This document shows, piece after piece, positions 55,681 through 64,000 of a DNA stretch of 64,000 bases. How positions within the stretch are numbered: position 1 is the first letter of the stretch; the number at the start of each line of letters is the position of its first letter. The notes under the pieces are model-generated. The model was not told where the DNA came from. It searched no databases and was given only the letters and a program-made list of their open reading frames with translations. A program made the translations under genes and the position numbers. The stretch spans positions 1 to 64,000 of the forward strand of contig CAXBAF010000012.1 of NCBI GenBank assembly GCA_963973795.1. The letters are read 5' to 3'. Origin of the DNA: UBA1926 sp002337215 (lineage in GTDB: Bacteria; Planctomycetota; Phycisphaerae; Phycisphaerales; UBA1924).

Positions 55681-58152
55681 ATGACCGCCCCATCACAGAC
55701 ACATCTGCCTGATCGTGCACCCTCGCGAGCGATCGCCCGGATCGCCCATCGGGTCCTCGTTTCGGTGCTGCTCGCCCTCGCGGCCTTCGCCGCAGTGGGG
55801 GGGAATCCCGCGGCCGCGCAGATCGCTTCGCCCGAGGCGTACGAAGATCGCCCGATCCGCGAGATCCGCATCACGACCATCGCCGATGATGGCGGGCCCG
55901 GCGTGGATATCGGTGGCACCGACCTCCAGCGGATCCTCAACACGATCCGCTCCGCGGTCGGGTCCCCCTACCGGGGCGAAACCGTCCTCGACGACGTCAC
56001 TCAGCTCAACCGCCTGGGCATCTTCCGCCGCGTCGAGAGTTTCGCCCAGCAGCTCGCCGACGGGGGCGTCGTGCTCTACTACGCGGTCGAGCAGCAATCC
56101 GTGATCCAGGACGTGCAGGTGACCGGCAACCGCCGGCTCAATGACGCGCAGCTCGCCGCAGCGATCGACCTCCTCGTCGGCACACCCATCGACCGTTTCC
56201 AGATCGACCGCGCCGCCCGACGCATCGAGGACCTGTACCGCGAGAAGGGGTACTACCTCGCCCGCGTCACGGTCGACCTCGAAGAGCTCGAGGCCTCCAA
56301 CATCGTCCTGTTCCGCATCCGCGAGGGGCAGCGCGTCCGCGTCACCGACATCCAGTTCGAGGGCAACGAGACCATCTCGGGCCGGCTCCTGCGGCGCGAG
56401 GTCGATACCAACGTCGCCGGGCTGTTGCGGACGGGCGAGATCGACGACCTCCAGCTCGACCGCGACGTCGCGGCCCTGGTGACGTATTACCGCAACCGGG
56501 GCTATCTCGATGTCCGGGCCGACCGGGTCGTCCGCCCCAGCCCCAACAGCAAGGAAGCGGTCATCATCTTCCTGATCGATGAGGGCCCCGTCTACACGCT
56601 CCGCGATGTCACCGTCCGGTTCGCGCCCGGCTACGAGGCCGACTTCACCGAGCAGCAGATCGAGGGCCTGCTGCTGCTCAACCCGGGCGACGTCTACGCC
56701 ATCGACGCGCTGCAGGTCTCGGTCGATCGCGTGCTCCGCTCCTATTGGGAGCTCGGCTACCCCGACGCGGTGGTCAACAACGCCGAACTCCGCGACCCCG
56801 AACGCCCCGTCATGGACCTCCTGCTGACCATCAACACCGGGCCCAAGGTCAAGACCGGGTTCGTCGAGATCGGCGGCAACAACATCACCCGCGAGAAGGT
56901 CATCCGCCGCCACCTCGACGAGGTCGTCCCCGAACGCCCGCTCGACCGCAACGCGATCGAGCGCAGCGAGCGTCGGCTCCGCCAGCTCCGCCTGTTCAGC
57001 CCTCTCCCGCCCGACAGGGGCGTCCGGACGACCATCCAGCCCGAGGACCCCGCCAACCCCGGCTACCGCGACGTGCTGGTCGAGATCACCGAGACCGACA
57101 CCGGTGAGTTCGCCCTGGGCGGCGCCGTGAGCTCCGACGCGGGTGTCGTGGGCCGGATCGCGCTGACGCAGCGCAACTTCGACATCGCCGACACCCCCGA
57201 CACCCTGGGCGACTTCCTGTCGGGCAAGGCCCTCCGCGGCGCGGGGCAGACGTTCAACATCGAGCTCCAGCCCGGCAACGAGATCCAGACCTATTCGATC
57301 GGCCTCTCCGAGCCGTACCTGTTCGAGTCCGACTATTCGGGCAGCGCCACCGTCTTCTTCCGCGACCGGATCTACCGCGAGTTCACCGAGCAGCGGTACG
57401 GCGGCCGCTTCGGGCTGGGCCGACGCTTCGGGACACGCTGGCAGGGCAACGTCAACCTCCGACTCGAATCGGTCGAGCTTTCCGACATCGAGGCCACCAG
57501 CCCGGTCGATTTCTTCGATGTCGAGGAGCAGAACGTCCTGATCGGCATCCGCCCCGGCCTCACACGCACCAGCCTCGACAAGATCTTCCTGCCATCCTCA
57601 GGGTCGCGCACCGAGCTCTCCATCGAGCAGGTCGCGGGCGATTTCAACTTCACCACCCTCCGCGCCGAGCACGCGGTCTACGTCCCCATCCGCCAGGACT
57701 TCCTGGGACGCGACACCGTGATCAAGCTCGAGATCCAGACGGCCTACCAGCCCCAGGGCGAGGACGAGGTCCCCACCTATGAGCGCATGTACCTGGGCGG
57801 CGCGTCGTTCCGAGGGTTCGAGTTCCGCACGATCAGCCCTCGCGGCGCCCGCAACGACAACGGCCAACCCTCCGAGGACCCCGTGGGCGGCACGTGGATG
57901 CTCTTCACCGGCGCCGAGATCCGCCAGCCCCTCTACGAGGACATCCTGCACCTCGTCGGGTTCGTCGACGCCGGCACCGTGACCAACGAGATCGGGGTCG
58001 AGGATTACCGCGTCTCGGTCGGGCTCGGCCTCCGCTTCAGCATCCCGCAGCTCAGCCCCGCGCCCATCGCGCTCGATTTCGGGTTCCCGATCGTGGACGA
58101 AGAGACCGACGAAGGCCGGCTCTTCACATTCTCGGTCGATCTCCCGTTCTGA
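55681..58152 (+). CDS. bamA: outer membrane protein assembly factor BamA
   Basis: An 823-residue Omp85 protein that inserts beta-barrel proteins into the outer membrane. A signal peptide ends near residue 46 (GNPAAA, then Q). Residues about 55-430 are POTRA repeats (each ending in a pattern like YREKGYYLARVTVDLEEL or YRNRGYLDVRADRVV), and residues about 440-823 are the barrel. The last residues, FTFSVDLPF, end in the C-terminal aromatic expected of outer-membrane barrels. ATG 55681 is chosen because the upstream in-frame stretch lacks a signal. It leads the cluster with the Skp-like, lpxD and lpxC genes. Confidence 0.95.
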   Translation: MTAPSQTHLPDRAPSRAIARIAHRVLVSVLLALAAFAAVGGNPAAAQIASPEAYEDRPIREIRITTIADDGGPGVDIGGTDLQRILNTIRSAVGSPYRGETVLDDVTQLNRLGIFRRVESFAQQLADGGVVLYYAVEQQSVIQDVQVTGNRRLNDAQLAAAIDLLVGTPIDRFQIDRAARRIEDLYREKGYYLARVTVDLEELEASNIVLFRIREGQRVRVTDIQFEGNETISGRLLRREVDTNVAGLLRTGEIDDLQLDRDVAALVTYYRNRGYLDVRADRVVRPSPNSKEAVIIFLIDEGPVYTLRDVTVRFAPGYEADFTEQQIEGLLLLNPGDVYAIDALQVSVDRVLRSYWELGYPDAVVNNAELRDPERPVMDLLLTINTGPKVKTGFVEIGGNNITREKVIRRHLDEVVPERPLDRNAIERSERRLRQLRLFSPLPPDRGVRTTIQPEDPANPGYRDVLVEITETDTGEFALGGAVSSDAGVVGRIALTQRNFDIADTPDTLGDFLSGKALRGAGQTFNIELQPGNEIQTYSIGLSEPYLFESDYSGSATVFFRDRIYREFTEQRYGGRFGLGRRFGTRWQGNVNLRLESVELSDIEATSPVDFFDVEEQNVLIGIRPGLTRTSLDKIFLPSSGSRTELSIEQVAGDFNFTTLRAEHAVYVPIRQDFLGRDTVIKLEIQTAYQPQGEDEVPTYERMYLGGASFRGFEFRTISPRGARNDNGQPSEDPVGGTWMLFTGAEIRQPLYEDILHLVGFVDAGTVTNEIGVEDYRVSVGLGLRFSIPQLSPAPIALDFGFPIVDEETDEGRLFTFSVDLPF

Positions 58153-58308
58153 ACCGCGTTCCGCCCCTCCCCGGCCCGGTTCCCGCCCGAAAACGGAGCG
58201 GACCGCTATCCTGTTGCACAACGATCGACCGTGCTCGCGACCCGCGAGGCCCACCGAGGCCACCCGCGCGAACACGCCCGGAATCTCAGATTAACACGGA
58301 GACCACAC

Positions 58309-58953
58309 ATGCCCTTCCGCACCAGCACGCACAACACCGCCGCCCGTCTCGGCCTTGCAGCACTCGTCGCCGCAGTCGTCGGGACCGCGTTCATCACCGG
58401 GTCCAACACCTCGACCGCGTCGGCCGTGAAGATGGCGAGCCCGTCCGCCGTCGCGGTCGTGGATCTCGCCGAGCTGCTCGAGGGTCTCGACGAACGGAAG
58501 TTCCTCGAGGAGGATCTCAACAGCGAGATCGCCGACCGCCAGACCGAGCTCGACACGATCGTCAAGACCATCGAGCGCATGCGTGAAGACATCAAGATGC
58601 TCAAGCCCGACGACCAGCAGACGATGCAGCGCATCCGCGAGCTGCGGATCAAGGAAGTCGAGGCCCGCGCACTCAACCAGTTCGTCCAGGAGCAGCTCAG
58701 CCTCGAGAAGGGCCAGATGCTCGCGACGCTCTACAACAAGGTCCAGGGTGCTGCCGACAAGATCCTGACCCAGGACGGCTGGGACGTCATCCTGATCGAC
58801 GACTCGGGGCTCAAGCTCCCCGAGATGGCCCAGGAAGCCCAGATGCTCCAGCTCATCCTGAACCGGCGCGTCCTCGCCAGCGACGACCGGGTGGACATCA
58901 CCGCCGACGTCCAGACACTCATGAACAACGAGTTCGGCAACGCCCGTCCCTGA
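58309..58953 (+). CDS. OmpH/Skp-family periplasmic chaperone
   Basis: A 214-residue exported, coiled-coil-rich protein. The signal peptide covers residues 1 to about 39. The mature part starts VAVVDLAELLEGLDERKFLEEDLNSE, the VaVVDlq.l.. strand typical of OmpH/Skp. A long helical arm (about 70-150) and a C-terminal strand (DVILIDDSGLKLP) follow. It is expected to hold unfolded barrel proteins on their way to BamA. GGAG is nine bases before the ATG. It sits between bamA and lpxD, the usual Gram-negative order. Confidence 0.88.
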   Translation: MPFRTSTHNTAARLGLAALVAAVVGTAFITGSNTSTASAVKMASPSAVAVVDLAELLEGLDERKFLEEDLNSEIADRQTELDTIVKTIERMREDIKMLKPDDQQTMQRIRELRIKEVEARALNQFVQEQLSLEKGQMLATLYNKVQGAADKILTQDGWDVILIDDSGLKLPEMAQEAQMLQLILNRRVLASDDRVDITADVQTLMNNEFGNARP

Positions 58954-59075
58954 TCCGGCGCGGCCGACCCGCTGAGATTGATCTGTCGAGATCGATCCGT
59001 CGAGGGAGTTTCATCAGGGTGATTCCCCGACGCTGATCGGATGTTCTGGGGCCCGCTGTCCGGGGGGACGCACGC

Positions 59076-60152
59076 ATGGACCGCAAGCCGCTCGCGACCA
59101 CCGGCGAGATCGCCGCGATCGTCGGCGCCGAACTCGTCGGCCGGGACGACCTCCCGATCGAGGGCGTCGCCGGTCTCGACGAGGCGGGGCCGGGCGAGCT
59201 GTCCTTCATCCGCTCGCCTCGCTACGCGAACCGTTGGGCCGCGAGCCGAGCCCTCGCGGCCGTCGTATCACGGGGCATCGACGTCCCGGGTCACGACCCC
59301 GACCAGCGCGCGCTGCTCGTCGTCGATGACGCGGACCGCGCGATGATCATGATGCTCCAGGCCGCCGCCGATCGCGCGCCCAGGGACATCCCACCTCCCG
59401 GCGTCCACCCCTCCGCCGTCGTCGCCGAGGATGTCTCGGTCCCCGATTCCGCATCGGTCGGTCCCGGAGCCGTGATCGGCGCGGGCGCACAGATCGGCGA
59501 CAACGCCGTCATCAGCGCCCACTGCATCATCGAGACCGGCGTCCGCGTCGGCCCACGCACCATCCTCCGCCCGAGGGTCACGCTGCTCGTCGGGACCGTC
59601 ATGGGTGCCGACTGCCTGATCTTCCCCGGCGCGGTCGTCGGGGCCGACGGGTTCGGCTTCGTCCCAGGGCCCGACGGACCCATCAAGGTCCCCCATCTGG
59701 GCGGCGTCACGATCGGCGACCGCGTCGAGATCGGCGCCAACACCACGATCGACCGCGGCAAATTCGCCGACACCACGATCGGCGACGCCACCAAGATCGA
59801 CAACCAGGTCCAGATCGCCCACGCCTGCCAGATCGGCAAGGCCGTCCTCATCTGCGGCTGCTGCGCCATCGGGGGCTCGGTCACCATCGGAGACGGCGCG
59901 GTCCTCGCCGGGCACGTCTCTGTCCGCGACAACACCACCATCGCCCCCGGCGCCATGATCGGCGGCAGCGCCGTCACCGAGGGCGACATCGACGCCTCCG
60001 AGCCCTGGTTCGGCTACCCCGCCCGCCCCAGCTCGATCGCGAGCCGGAACTTCGCCGCGATGCGCAAGCTCGGCGAACTCGCGAGGACCGTCCGCGAGCT
60101 CAAACGCCGAGACAGTGCCTCCGACCGCCACTCCGAAGGCGGGTCTGCATGA
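59076..60152 (+). CDS. lpxD: UDP-3-O-(3-hydroxyacyl)glucosamine N-acyltransferase
   Basis: A 358-residue enzyme of lipid A synthesis that adds the second acyl chain. An N-terminal uridine-binding domain (1-100) precedes a left-handed beta-helix of hexapeptides (about 110-320). The catalytic His is in DNQVQIAHACQIG (about residue 249), and FPGAVVGADGFGFVPG is conserved. It overlaps lpxC by four bases (ATGA), so the two are translated together. It implies that the organism makes lipopolysaccharide. Confidence 0.95.
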   Translation: MDRKPLATTGEIAAIVGAELVGRDDLPIEGVAGLDEAGPGELSFIRSPRYANRWAASRALAAVVSRGIDVPGHDPDQRALLVVDDADRAMIMMLQAAADRAPRDIPPPGVHPSAVVAEDVSVPDSASVGPGAVIGAGAQIGDNAVISAHCIIETGVRVGPRTILRPRVTLLVGTVMGADCLIFPGAVVGADGFGFVPGPDGPIKVPHLGGVTIGDRVEIGANTTIDRGKFADTTIGDATKIDNQVQIAHACQIGKAVLICGCCAIGGSVTIGDGAVLAGHVSVRDNTTIAPGAMIGGSAVTEGDIDASEPWFGYPARPSSIASRNFAAMRKLGELARTVRELKRRDSASDRHSEGGSA

Positions 60153-61027
60153 ACACCGCGCGCGCAACGGTGGCAGCCCCCGTCCGCGTCGAGGGCGTCG
60201 GTCTTTTTACCAGCGAAGCGTCGGCAATCACGATCGAGCCCGCGATTCCCGAACGCCCCGATGCCCCCGCCGGCATCGCCTTCGCGATCGGAGACGCAAT
60301 CATCCCCGCGACGATCGCCTATCTCTCGGCGACCCCGGCCCACGCCGCGTTCGCCGAACTGCCCGGGCGGAACTCCGCGATCGAAGCGCACGGCCTCGTC
60401 GTTCACACCGTCGAGCACCTCCTCGCGGCCCTCGTGGGACTGGGTATCACCGACGCGCTCGTGCGCATCGAGGGCGGGGAGATCCCCATCGGGGACGGGT
60501 CGGCGGACCTGTTCGTGCGCCCGATCCTCGACGCCGGTCTGCGTCCGCTCACCGAGGCAGAGCCGGCGACGCCGATCCGCGTGCGCACGCCGATCCGCGC
60601 GGAGCGCGACGGCGCATCGGTCACGGTCGAGCCCAGCGACCACCCCGAGTTCGTCTACCGCCTCGACTACGGGGCCGCTTCGCCCATCCCGTCGGGCGAG
60701 GCAAGCTGGAACGGCGACCCGGACGAGTTCGCGCGCACGATCGCGCCCGCCCGGACGTTCTGCCTCGAGTCCGAAGCCCAGGCGATGCACGCGATGGGGC
60801 TCTTCGCGCACCTCACGCCCAGGGACATGCTCGTGTTCGGACATGGCGGCCCGATCGACAACGAGATGCGGTTTGCCGATGAGCCCGCGCGGCACAAGCT
60901 GCTCGATCTGATCGGCGACCTGTCGCTCGCCGGCAGGCCGATCTGCGCGCGCGTCGTCGCCGATCGCTCGGGGCACGCGCTCAACCACGAGGCCGCGCGC
61001 CGGCTCGTGGCGCTGGTCGAGGCCTGA
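60149..61027 (+). CDS. lpxC: UDP-3-O-acyl-N-acetylglucosamine deacetylase
   Basis: A 292-residue zinc deacetylase and the committed step of lipid A synthesis. HTVEHLLAALVGLGI carries the catalytic Glu and a zinc His. RHKLLDLIGDLSLAG supplies the other zinc ligands (His and Asp). SGHALNHEAARRL holds the His that stabilises the transition state. It overlaps lpxD by four bases. It is not fused to fabZ as in Bacteroidetes, and fabZ/lpxA do not follow. Confidence 0.95.
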   Translation: MNTARATVAAPVRVEGVGLFTSEASAITIEPAIPERPDAPAGIAFAIGDAIIPATIAYLSATPAHAAFAELPGRNSAIEAHGLVVHTVEHLLAALVGLGITDALVRIEGGEIPIGDGSADLFVRPILDAGLRPLTEAEPATPIRVRTPIRAERDGASVTVEPSDHPEFVYRLDYGAASPIPSGEASWNGDPDEFARTIAPARTFCLESEAQAMHAMGLFAHLTPRDMLVFGHGGPIDNEMRFADEPARHKLLDLIGDLSLAGRPICARVVADRSGHALNHEAARRLVALVEA

Positions 61028-61154
61028 GTCCGGAATTCAACCCCAATCGGACACCCCCGTGCGCCCGTTCGGGTCACGCTGCGAGTTTCGCTTTGGATCT
61101 TGCCGGGTGCGGTGTAGGCTCGTCGTGTTCCCCCCGCTGACGACAGGGGGGCGC

Positions 61155-61841
61155 ATGCGCGCAGCGAGACGTTGGATCGGGATCTCTGGGATTTGTGGGA
61201 TCATGGGAGTTGGGCTTCTTCTTTCGGCGGCGGTTCCGCTCGCCGGGTGCGGCCTGATGGAGGGACTGGCCGGGGGACTCACCGGGGACATGAGCGACGA
61301 TTTTGAGGCCGTCCGGGACGAGGCGGCGAGGGCTCGCGACACGATCGCGGCCGACCGCGCGGCGCTCCGCTCGGCGGCAGCGGACCTGCCAGAGGGCAGC
61401 GCAGAGCGGGCCCGCGTCGAACGGCTCGCCGAGGCCCGGGCGTCGCAGGAGGCGGCGTTCGCGAAGGCGGTCGAACGGCTTGAGGCGGCGCAGGCCGCGG
61501 CGAGCGGGACGAGGACCGCGCCGGGCGGCGAACAGATCGTCGACCCGGCGAGTACGCTGGAGGACGGGGCGGCCCTTCTCGCCCCGCTGGTGCCACCGGG
61601 CGCGCAGCTCCCGCTGGTGCTCGGGGCGGGGTTCGCGGCGTCGCTCTGGCGGGCGGCACGGCTCAAGAAATCGGCGGCGTCCATCGCCGAGGGATTGGAG
61701 AAGGCGATGTCGGCCGACGACGGCCTGCGCGACGGCATGAAGCGGAACGCCGCGACGATCCGGTCGATTCAGACGCCGACCGCCCAGCGGATCGTCGATG
61801 AGGTGAAACGGACACGCCCGATGGTGCGATTGCCTGTGTAA
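61155..61841 (+). CDS. putative lipoprotein of unknown function
   Basis: A 228-residue protein with a signal ending in a lipobox (SAAVPLAGC), followed by a Gly/Met-rich short linker and a helical domain (about 50-115, FEAVRDEAARARDTIAADRAALRSAAADLPEG) that may form a coiled coil. A hydrophobic, Ala/Leu/Pro-rich stretch near 135-165 (LLAPLVPPGAQLPLVLGAGFAASLW) could be a second membrane-associated segment, and a charged helical C-terminus follows. GGGGG precedes the ATG. I recognise no family. Confidence 0.6.
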   Translation: MRAARRWIGISGICGIMGVGLLLSAAVPLAGCGLMEGLAGGLTGDMSDDFEAVRDEAARARDTIAADRAALRSAAADLPEGSAERARVERLAEARASQEAAFAKAVERLEAAQAAASGTRTAPGGEQIVDPASTLEDGAALLAPLVPPGAQLPLVLGAGFAASLWRAARLKKSAASIAEGLEKAMSADDGLRDGMKRNAATIRSIQTPTAQRIVDEVKRTRPMVRLPV

Positions 61842-61867
61842 GGCCGACAGGTTTCTGACCAACACAT

Positions 61868-62692
61868 ATGCGATTGATACCCCCCCATAACCAGTTTCTC
61901 CGGGCTCGATCGGCCTTCACGCTCATCGAGCTCTTGGTGGTGATCTCGATCATCGCCCTGCTCATCGGCATCCTGCTCCCGGCGCTGGGCAAGGCGCGGG
62001 CGACGGCGACGCGGGTCGCGTGCATGGCGAACCTCCGCGGGATCGGGCAGAGCCTCGAGATCTACCGCAACGACAACGACCGGGGCCTGCCCATCATGCG
62101 CGAGCAGTGGACGGCCGAGGACACGCAACCGGATGAGGTCCCGCAACTCGATGACTACGCGGGCCGGCTGGACTACGTGACCCTGCCCCGGGGGCTCGAT
62201 GGCTACATCGATGCGCCCGAGCCCCAGTGGGACGAGATCGAGGGCGGGTGGTTGGAATCGCCGCCTTGGGCGTGCCCCGCCGACAACGGCTCGGAGAGCG
62301 AGCCGCCCCCGTTCTATGAGGCGTACCAGACGAGCTACTACTACGCGCCGGGGCTCTCGATCAGCGGGCTGTACTTCCTGGGGCAGGTGGAGATTAGGCC
62401 CCGCGACATCGGGCTGGTCTGGGACTCGTGGGTCCCCGTGCAGGGCACGGACGGGTCACCCACGGTGAGCCAGCTGCCGGTGCTGATGGACGGGTGCGTG
62501 AACGACCCGGGTCGCTGGCACGGAGGCGGGGGCGACGTGAGCCTCGGCGCGAACGCGCTGTACGGCGACGGCAGCGTGGACTGGAACATCGTGGACCCCG
62601 AGGACATCAGCGAGGGCGGGCCGCTGTTCCGCACGCTCTGCCGGCTGGCGCAGGTGCTCGATCTGCCTGGGCTGCCCAACGACTGCAATTAG
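61868..62692 (+). CDS. prepilin-like (type II secretion/type IV pilin) protein
   Basis: A 274-residue protein with a type IV prepilin leader: SAFTLIELLVVISIIALLIGILLPALG (residues 15-41), with the methylatable Phe after the cleavage site replacing the usual Gly-Phe context (preceded by Ala). The remainder is a pilin-like domain with RGIGQSLEIYRNDNDRGLP and several acidic and aromatic segments (ALYGDGSVDW near the end), as in the large H-X9-DG family of planctomycete prepilin-like proteins. These may be minor pseudopilins or surface fibres; no secretion genes are nearby. It is followed by a complex palindrome. Confidence 0.85.
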   Translation: MRLIPPHNQFLRARSAFTLIELLVVISIIALLIGILLPALGKARATATRVACMANLRGIGQSLEIYRNDNDRGLPIMREQWTAEDTQPDEVPQLDDYAGRLDYVTLPRGLDGYIDAPEPQWDEIEGGWLESPPWACPADNGSESEPPPFYEAYQTSYYYAPGLSISGLYFLGQVEIRPRDIGLVWDSWVPVQGTDGSPTVSQLPVLMDGCVNDPGRWHGGGGDVSLGANALYGDGSVDWNIVDPEDISEGGPLFRTLCRLAQVLDLPGLPNDCN

Positions 62693-62755
62693 ACTGGGGA
62701 GAATGGGTCTGGAGTCCGAACCGCGACCATCCTGGTGTTGTGAAGAAACCGTGAT

Positions 62756-62843
62756 CGGGTGCCATGGAGACACCGCGGAGCGGTTTCTCCATGAAGGTGC
62801 GGGCTCGATCATGGAGAAGGCTGCGCCGTCTCCATGGCACCCG
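62756..62843. repeat. nested palindromic element (multi-branched hairpin)
   Basis: An outer perfect 16-bp inverted repeat (62756-62771 with 62828-62843, core GGTGCCATGGAGAC/GTCTCCATGGCACC) encloses three smaller hairpins: ACCGC-GGA-GCGGT (62772-62784), TTCTCCATG (62785-62793) with CATGGAGAA (62810-62818), and GGC-TGC-GCC (62819-62827). The octamer CATGGAGA or its complement occurs four times in alternating orientation. There is no T-run at either end, so it is unlikely to be a simple terminator. It could be a REP/BIME-like element, a small mobile-element remnant, or a structured 3' UTR or RNA. Confidence 0.75.
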
Positions 62844-62954
62844 GGTGTGGGTTCGATAGGGCGCCGATTCTCCCGCGCCTGAGAGGCTGGGGTAAAACGC
62901 ACGGCAAGGATGGTTCTGGCACATGAGAGGCACGAGAAACTCGCAGCGAACACG

Positions 62955-63803
62955 ATGACGAACGAACCGACCCAACAAGAATCGCAGCAGAACGGCGGCT
63001 CGCTGCTCGACGAGGCCGACCTCGCTGCGGAGGTGGCGGGGGGCGCGGCAAAGCGTCCCGGCGTGGTTGCCCGGATCGCGGGTGGAATTCGCAGGGTGGC
63101 TCGCATGACGCCTGGCGAGATGGTCACCGGGCTCTCGGGCTGGATCGGCGCGCACAGGCGCGTGACGGTTGCGGCGCTCGTCCTGCTGCTGGGGGGCGGG
63201 GGCTTCGGCGTGTGGTGGGCGACGCGGTTCGAGCCACCGCCCGATTACGAGACCGCCCGGCTCGACACGCTGTTCAACTACACGCTGCTGACCGACGACT
63301 TCAACAAGCTCCCGGTCGAGGAACGCCTGGCTCTGATCGGGCAGCTGATCGACCGGCTCAAGGCGATGGGGACCAACGACAGCCTGCTGCTCGCGATGTT
63401 CGCCTCGACGATCATGGGCGAGATGCGGGCGCAGCTCGAGGAGAACGTCAGCCGGCTCGCGATCGACGTGGCCGACAAGTTCGCGGCGGACTACGACCCG
63501 AACATCGCGCCCGAGGACAAGCAGGAGTATCTCGAGGACGCGTTCGTCGACATGCAGCGGCTGTTCGCGGTCGTGGACGCGGACCTGGCGACCAAGGACC
63601 GCGACGAGATGCTCGAGGAGGGCAGGCGGCAGGCGAAGCGGGATCTGAACCGTTTCGAGAAGGGACGCGTCGGCGCGGGTGAGGTGATCCGGGTGTTCGA
63701 CCTGATGAACAACAAGGTCGGGTCGCGGATGAGCGCGCACCAGAAGAACCGCGTGCAGACGATGTTCCGTGACATGACCGAGATGCTGAGGGCGGAGCCC
63801 TGA
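62955..63803 (+). CDS. single-pass membrane protein of unknown function
   Basis: A 282-residue protein with a polar N-terminus (MTNEPTQQESQQNGG), one transmembrane helix (about 74-91, VTVAALVLLLGGGGFGVWW) and a helical C-terminal domain (100-282) rich in Asp, Leu, Arg and Met, ending MFRDMTEMLRAEP. I do not recognise a family. An alternative ATG at 62910 would lengthen it by 15 residues. It is isolated, between the palindrome and the convergent partial dockerin-tail gene. Confidence 0.65.
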   Translation: MTNEPTQQESQQNGGSLLDEADLAAEVAGGAAKRPGVVARIAGGIRRVARMTPGEMVTGLSGWIGAHRRVTVAALVLLLGGGGFGVWWATRFEPPPDYETARLDTLFNYTLLTDDFNKLPVEERLALIGQLIDRLKAMGTNDSLLLAMFASTIMGEMRAQLEENVSRLAIDVADKFAADYDPNIAPEDKQEYLEDAFVDMQRLFAVVDADLATKDRDEMLEEGRRQAKRDLNRFEKGRVGAGEVIRVFDLMNNKVGSRMSAHQKNRVQTMFRDMTEMLRAEP

Positions 63804-63851
63804 GCGCGGCTGTGCGCACGATTCGGTTGCCGGTCAGACTTCGGTCGAGGA

Positions 63852-64000
63852 TTAATCGCACCCCGTCAGGAACGCGTCGATGAAGGCCGTCAGGTCGGCG
63901 GTGTCGTAGACGCCGAACGGCGGCGCGAGGTCAGCGCGGACGCCGTACTCGCCCGTGAACGCTTGCACGAACCGGCTGATGTCGGCGAGGTCGAGGGTAT
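63852..64000 (-). CDS. 3' end of a gene for a dockerin-tailed protein (partial)
   Basis: The window ends inside this leftward gene; only the last 48 codons are present (49 with the stop). They encode LDLADISRFVQAFTGEYG then a second copy DLAPPFGVYDTADLTAFIDAF, ending LTGCD and TAA (stop at 63852-63854). This is the same two-repeat dockerin-like tail as in the other four proteins. It differs in ending GCD instead of GCP and in having a Thr in place of the usual Leu in the second repeat's YDTAD. The catalytic or structural part lies outside the window. Confidence 0.9.
   Translation of the reverse strand, partial: TLDLADISRFVQAFTGEYGVRADLAPPFGVYDTADLTAFIDAFLTGCD

Noticed and set aside
62840..62870. 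A tRNA-like TpsiC sequence (GGGTTCGATAGGG)
   Set aside because: There are no acceptor stem, anticodon arm or D-arm at the right distances, and the T-arm does not pair.

Overview
The window is about 64 kb of GC-rich, tightly packed bacterial chromosome. I assign it to a Gram-negative member of the Planctomycetota, most likely class Phycisphaerae. This is inference from gene content: an outer-membrane set (bamA, skp/ompH-like, lpxD, lpxC), mreBCD, an ECF sigma factor beside a Ser/Thr kinase, prepilin-like proteins, and several exported proteins ending in a dockerin-like double repeat of the type known from Phycisphaerales. I see no rRNA, tRNA, CRISPR array, insertion sequence or prophage.

Left part (1-13.4 kb): a putative anti-sigma membrane protein and an exported His-rich PDZ/coiled-coil protein, then a strong terminator that may close a small RNA. 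Next come a MoxR-type ATPase, an Rrf2 regulator and lysS. An exported protein, a zinc-ribbon membrane protein, a minimal flagellin and a left-handed beta-helix nucleotidyltransferase-like protein follow. A rightward run carries a SCO1-like protein, ppa, hpt, a PH-domain membrane protein and coaE.

Middle (13.5-42.9 kb): rho with a very long disordered N-terminus; a rightward block of overlapping membrane and repeat proteins; a leftward three-gene ABC operon resembling GldA-GldF-GldG; a PAS/GAF/receiver protein; prmC with an unusual insert; a dihaem cytochrome c peroxidase with a dockerin-like tail; a YhaM-like nuclease; and a YHS-like exported protein. A leftward ECF sigma/Ser-Thr kinase operon comes next, then a coiled-coil protein, mreB-mreC-mreD, a sugar-dehydrogenase-like protein and the ribosomal operon rplM-rpsI.

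Right part (43-64 kb): a large Asp-box lipoprotein with a dockerin-like tail, a glycosyltransferase, two paralogous exported dockerin-tail proteins, transketolase, dnaN, and the envelope cluster bamA - skp-like - lpxD - lpxC. The window ends with a lipoprotein, a prepilin-like protein, a structured palindrome, a single-pass membrane protein and the 3' end of a fifth dockerin-tail gene entering from the right edge.

Most genes are housekeeping or envelope functions. The less ordinary material is the set of five dockerin-tailed proteins, the sigma-kinase operon with an inverted repeat in its upstream region, the candidate small RNA at 2384-2623, the nested palindrome at 62756-62843, the disordered Rho extension and the minimal flagellin. 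All functional calls rest on reading motifs by eye; no database search was run.
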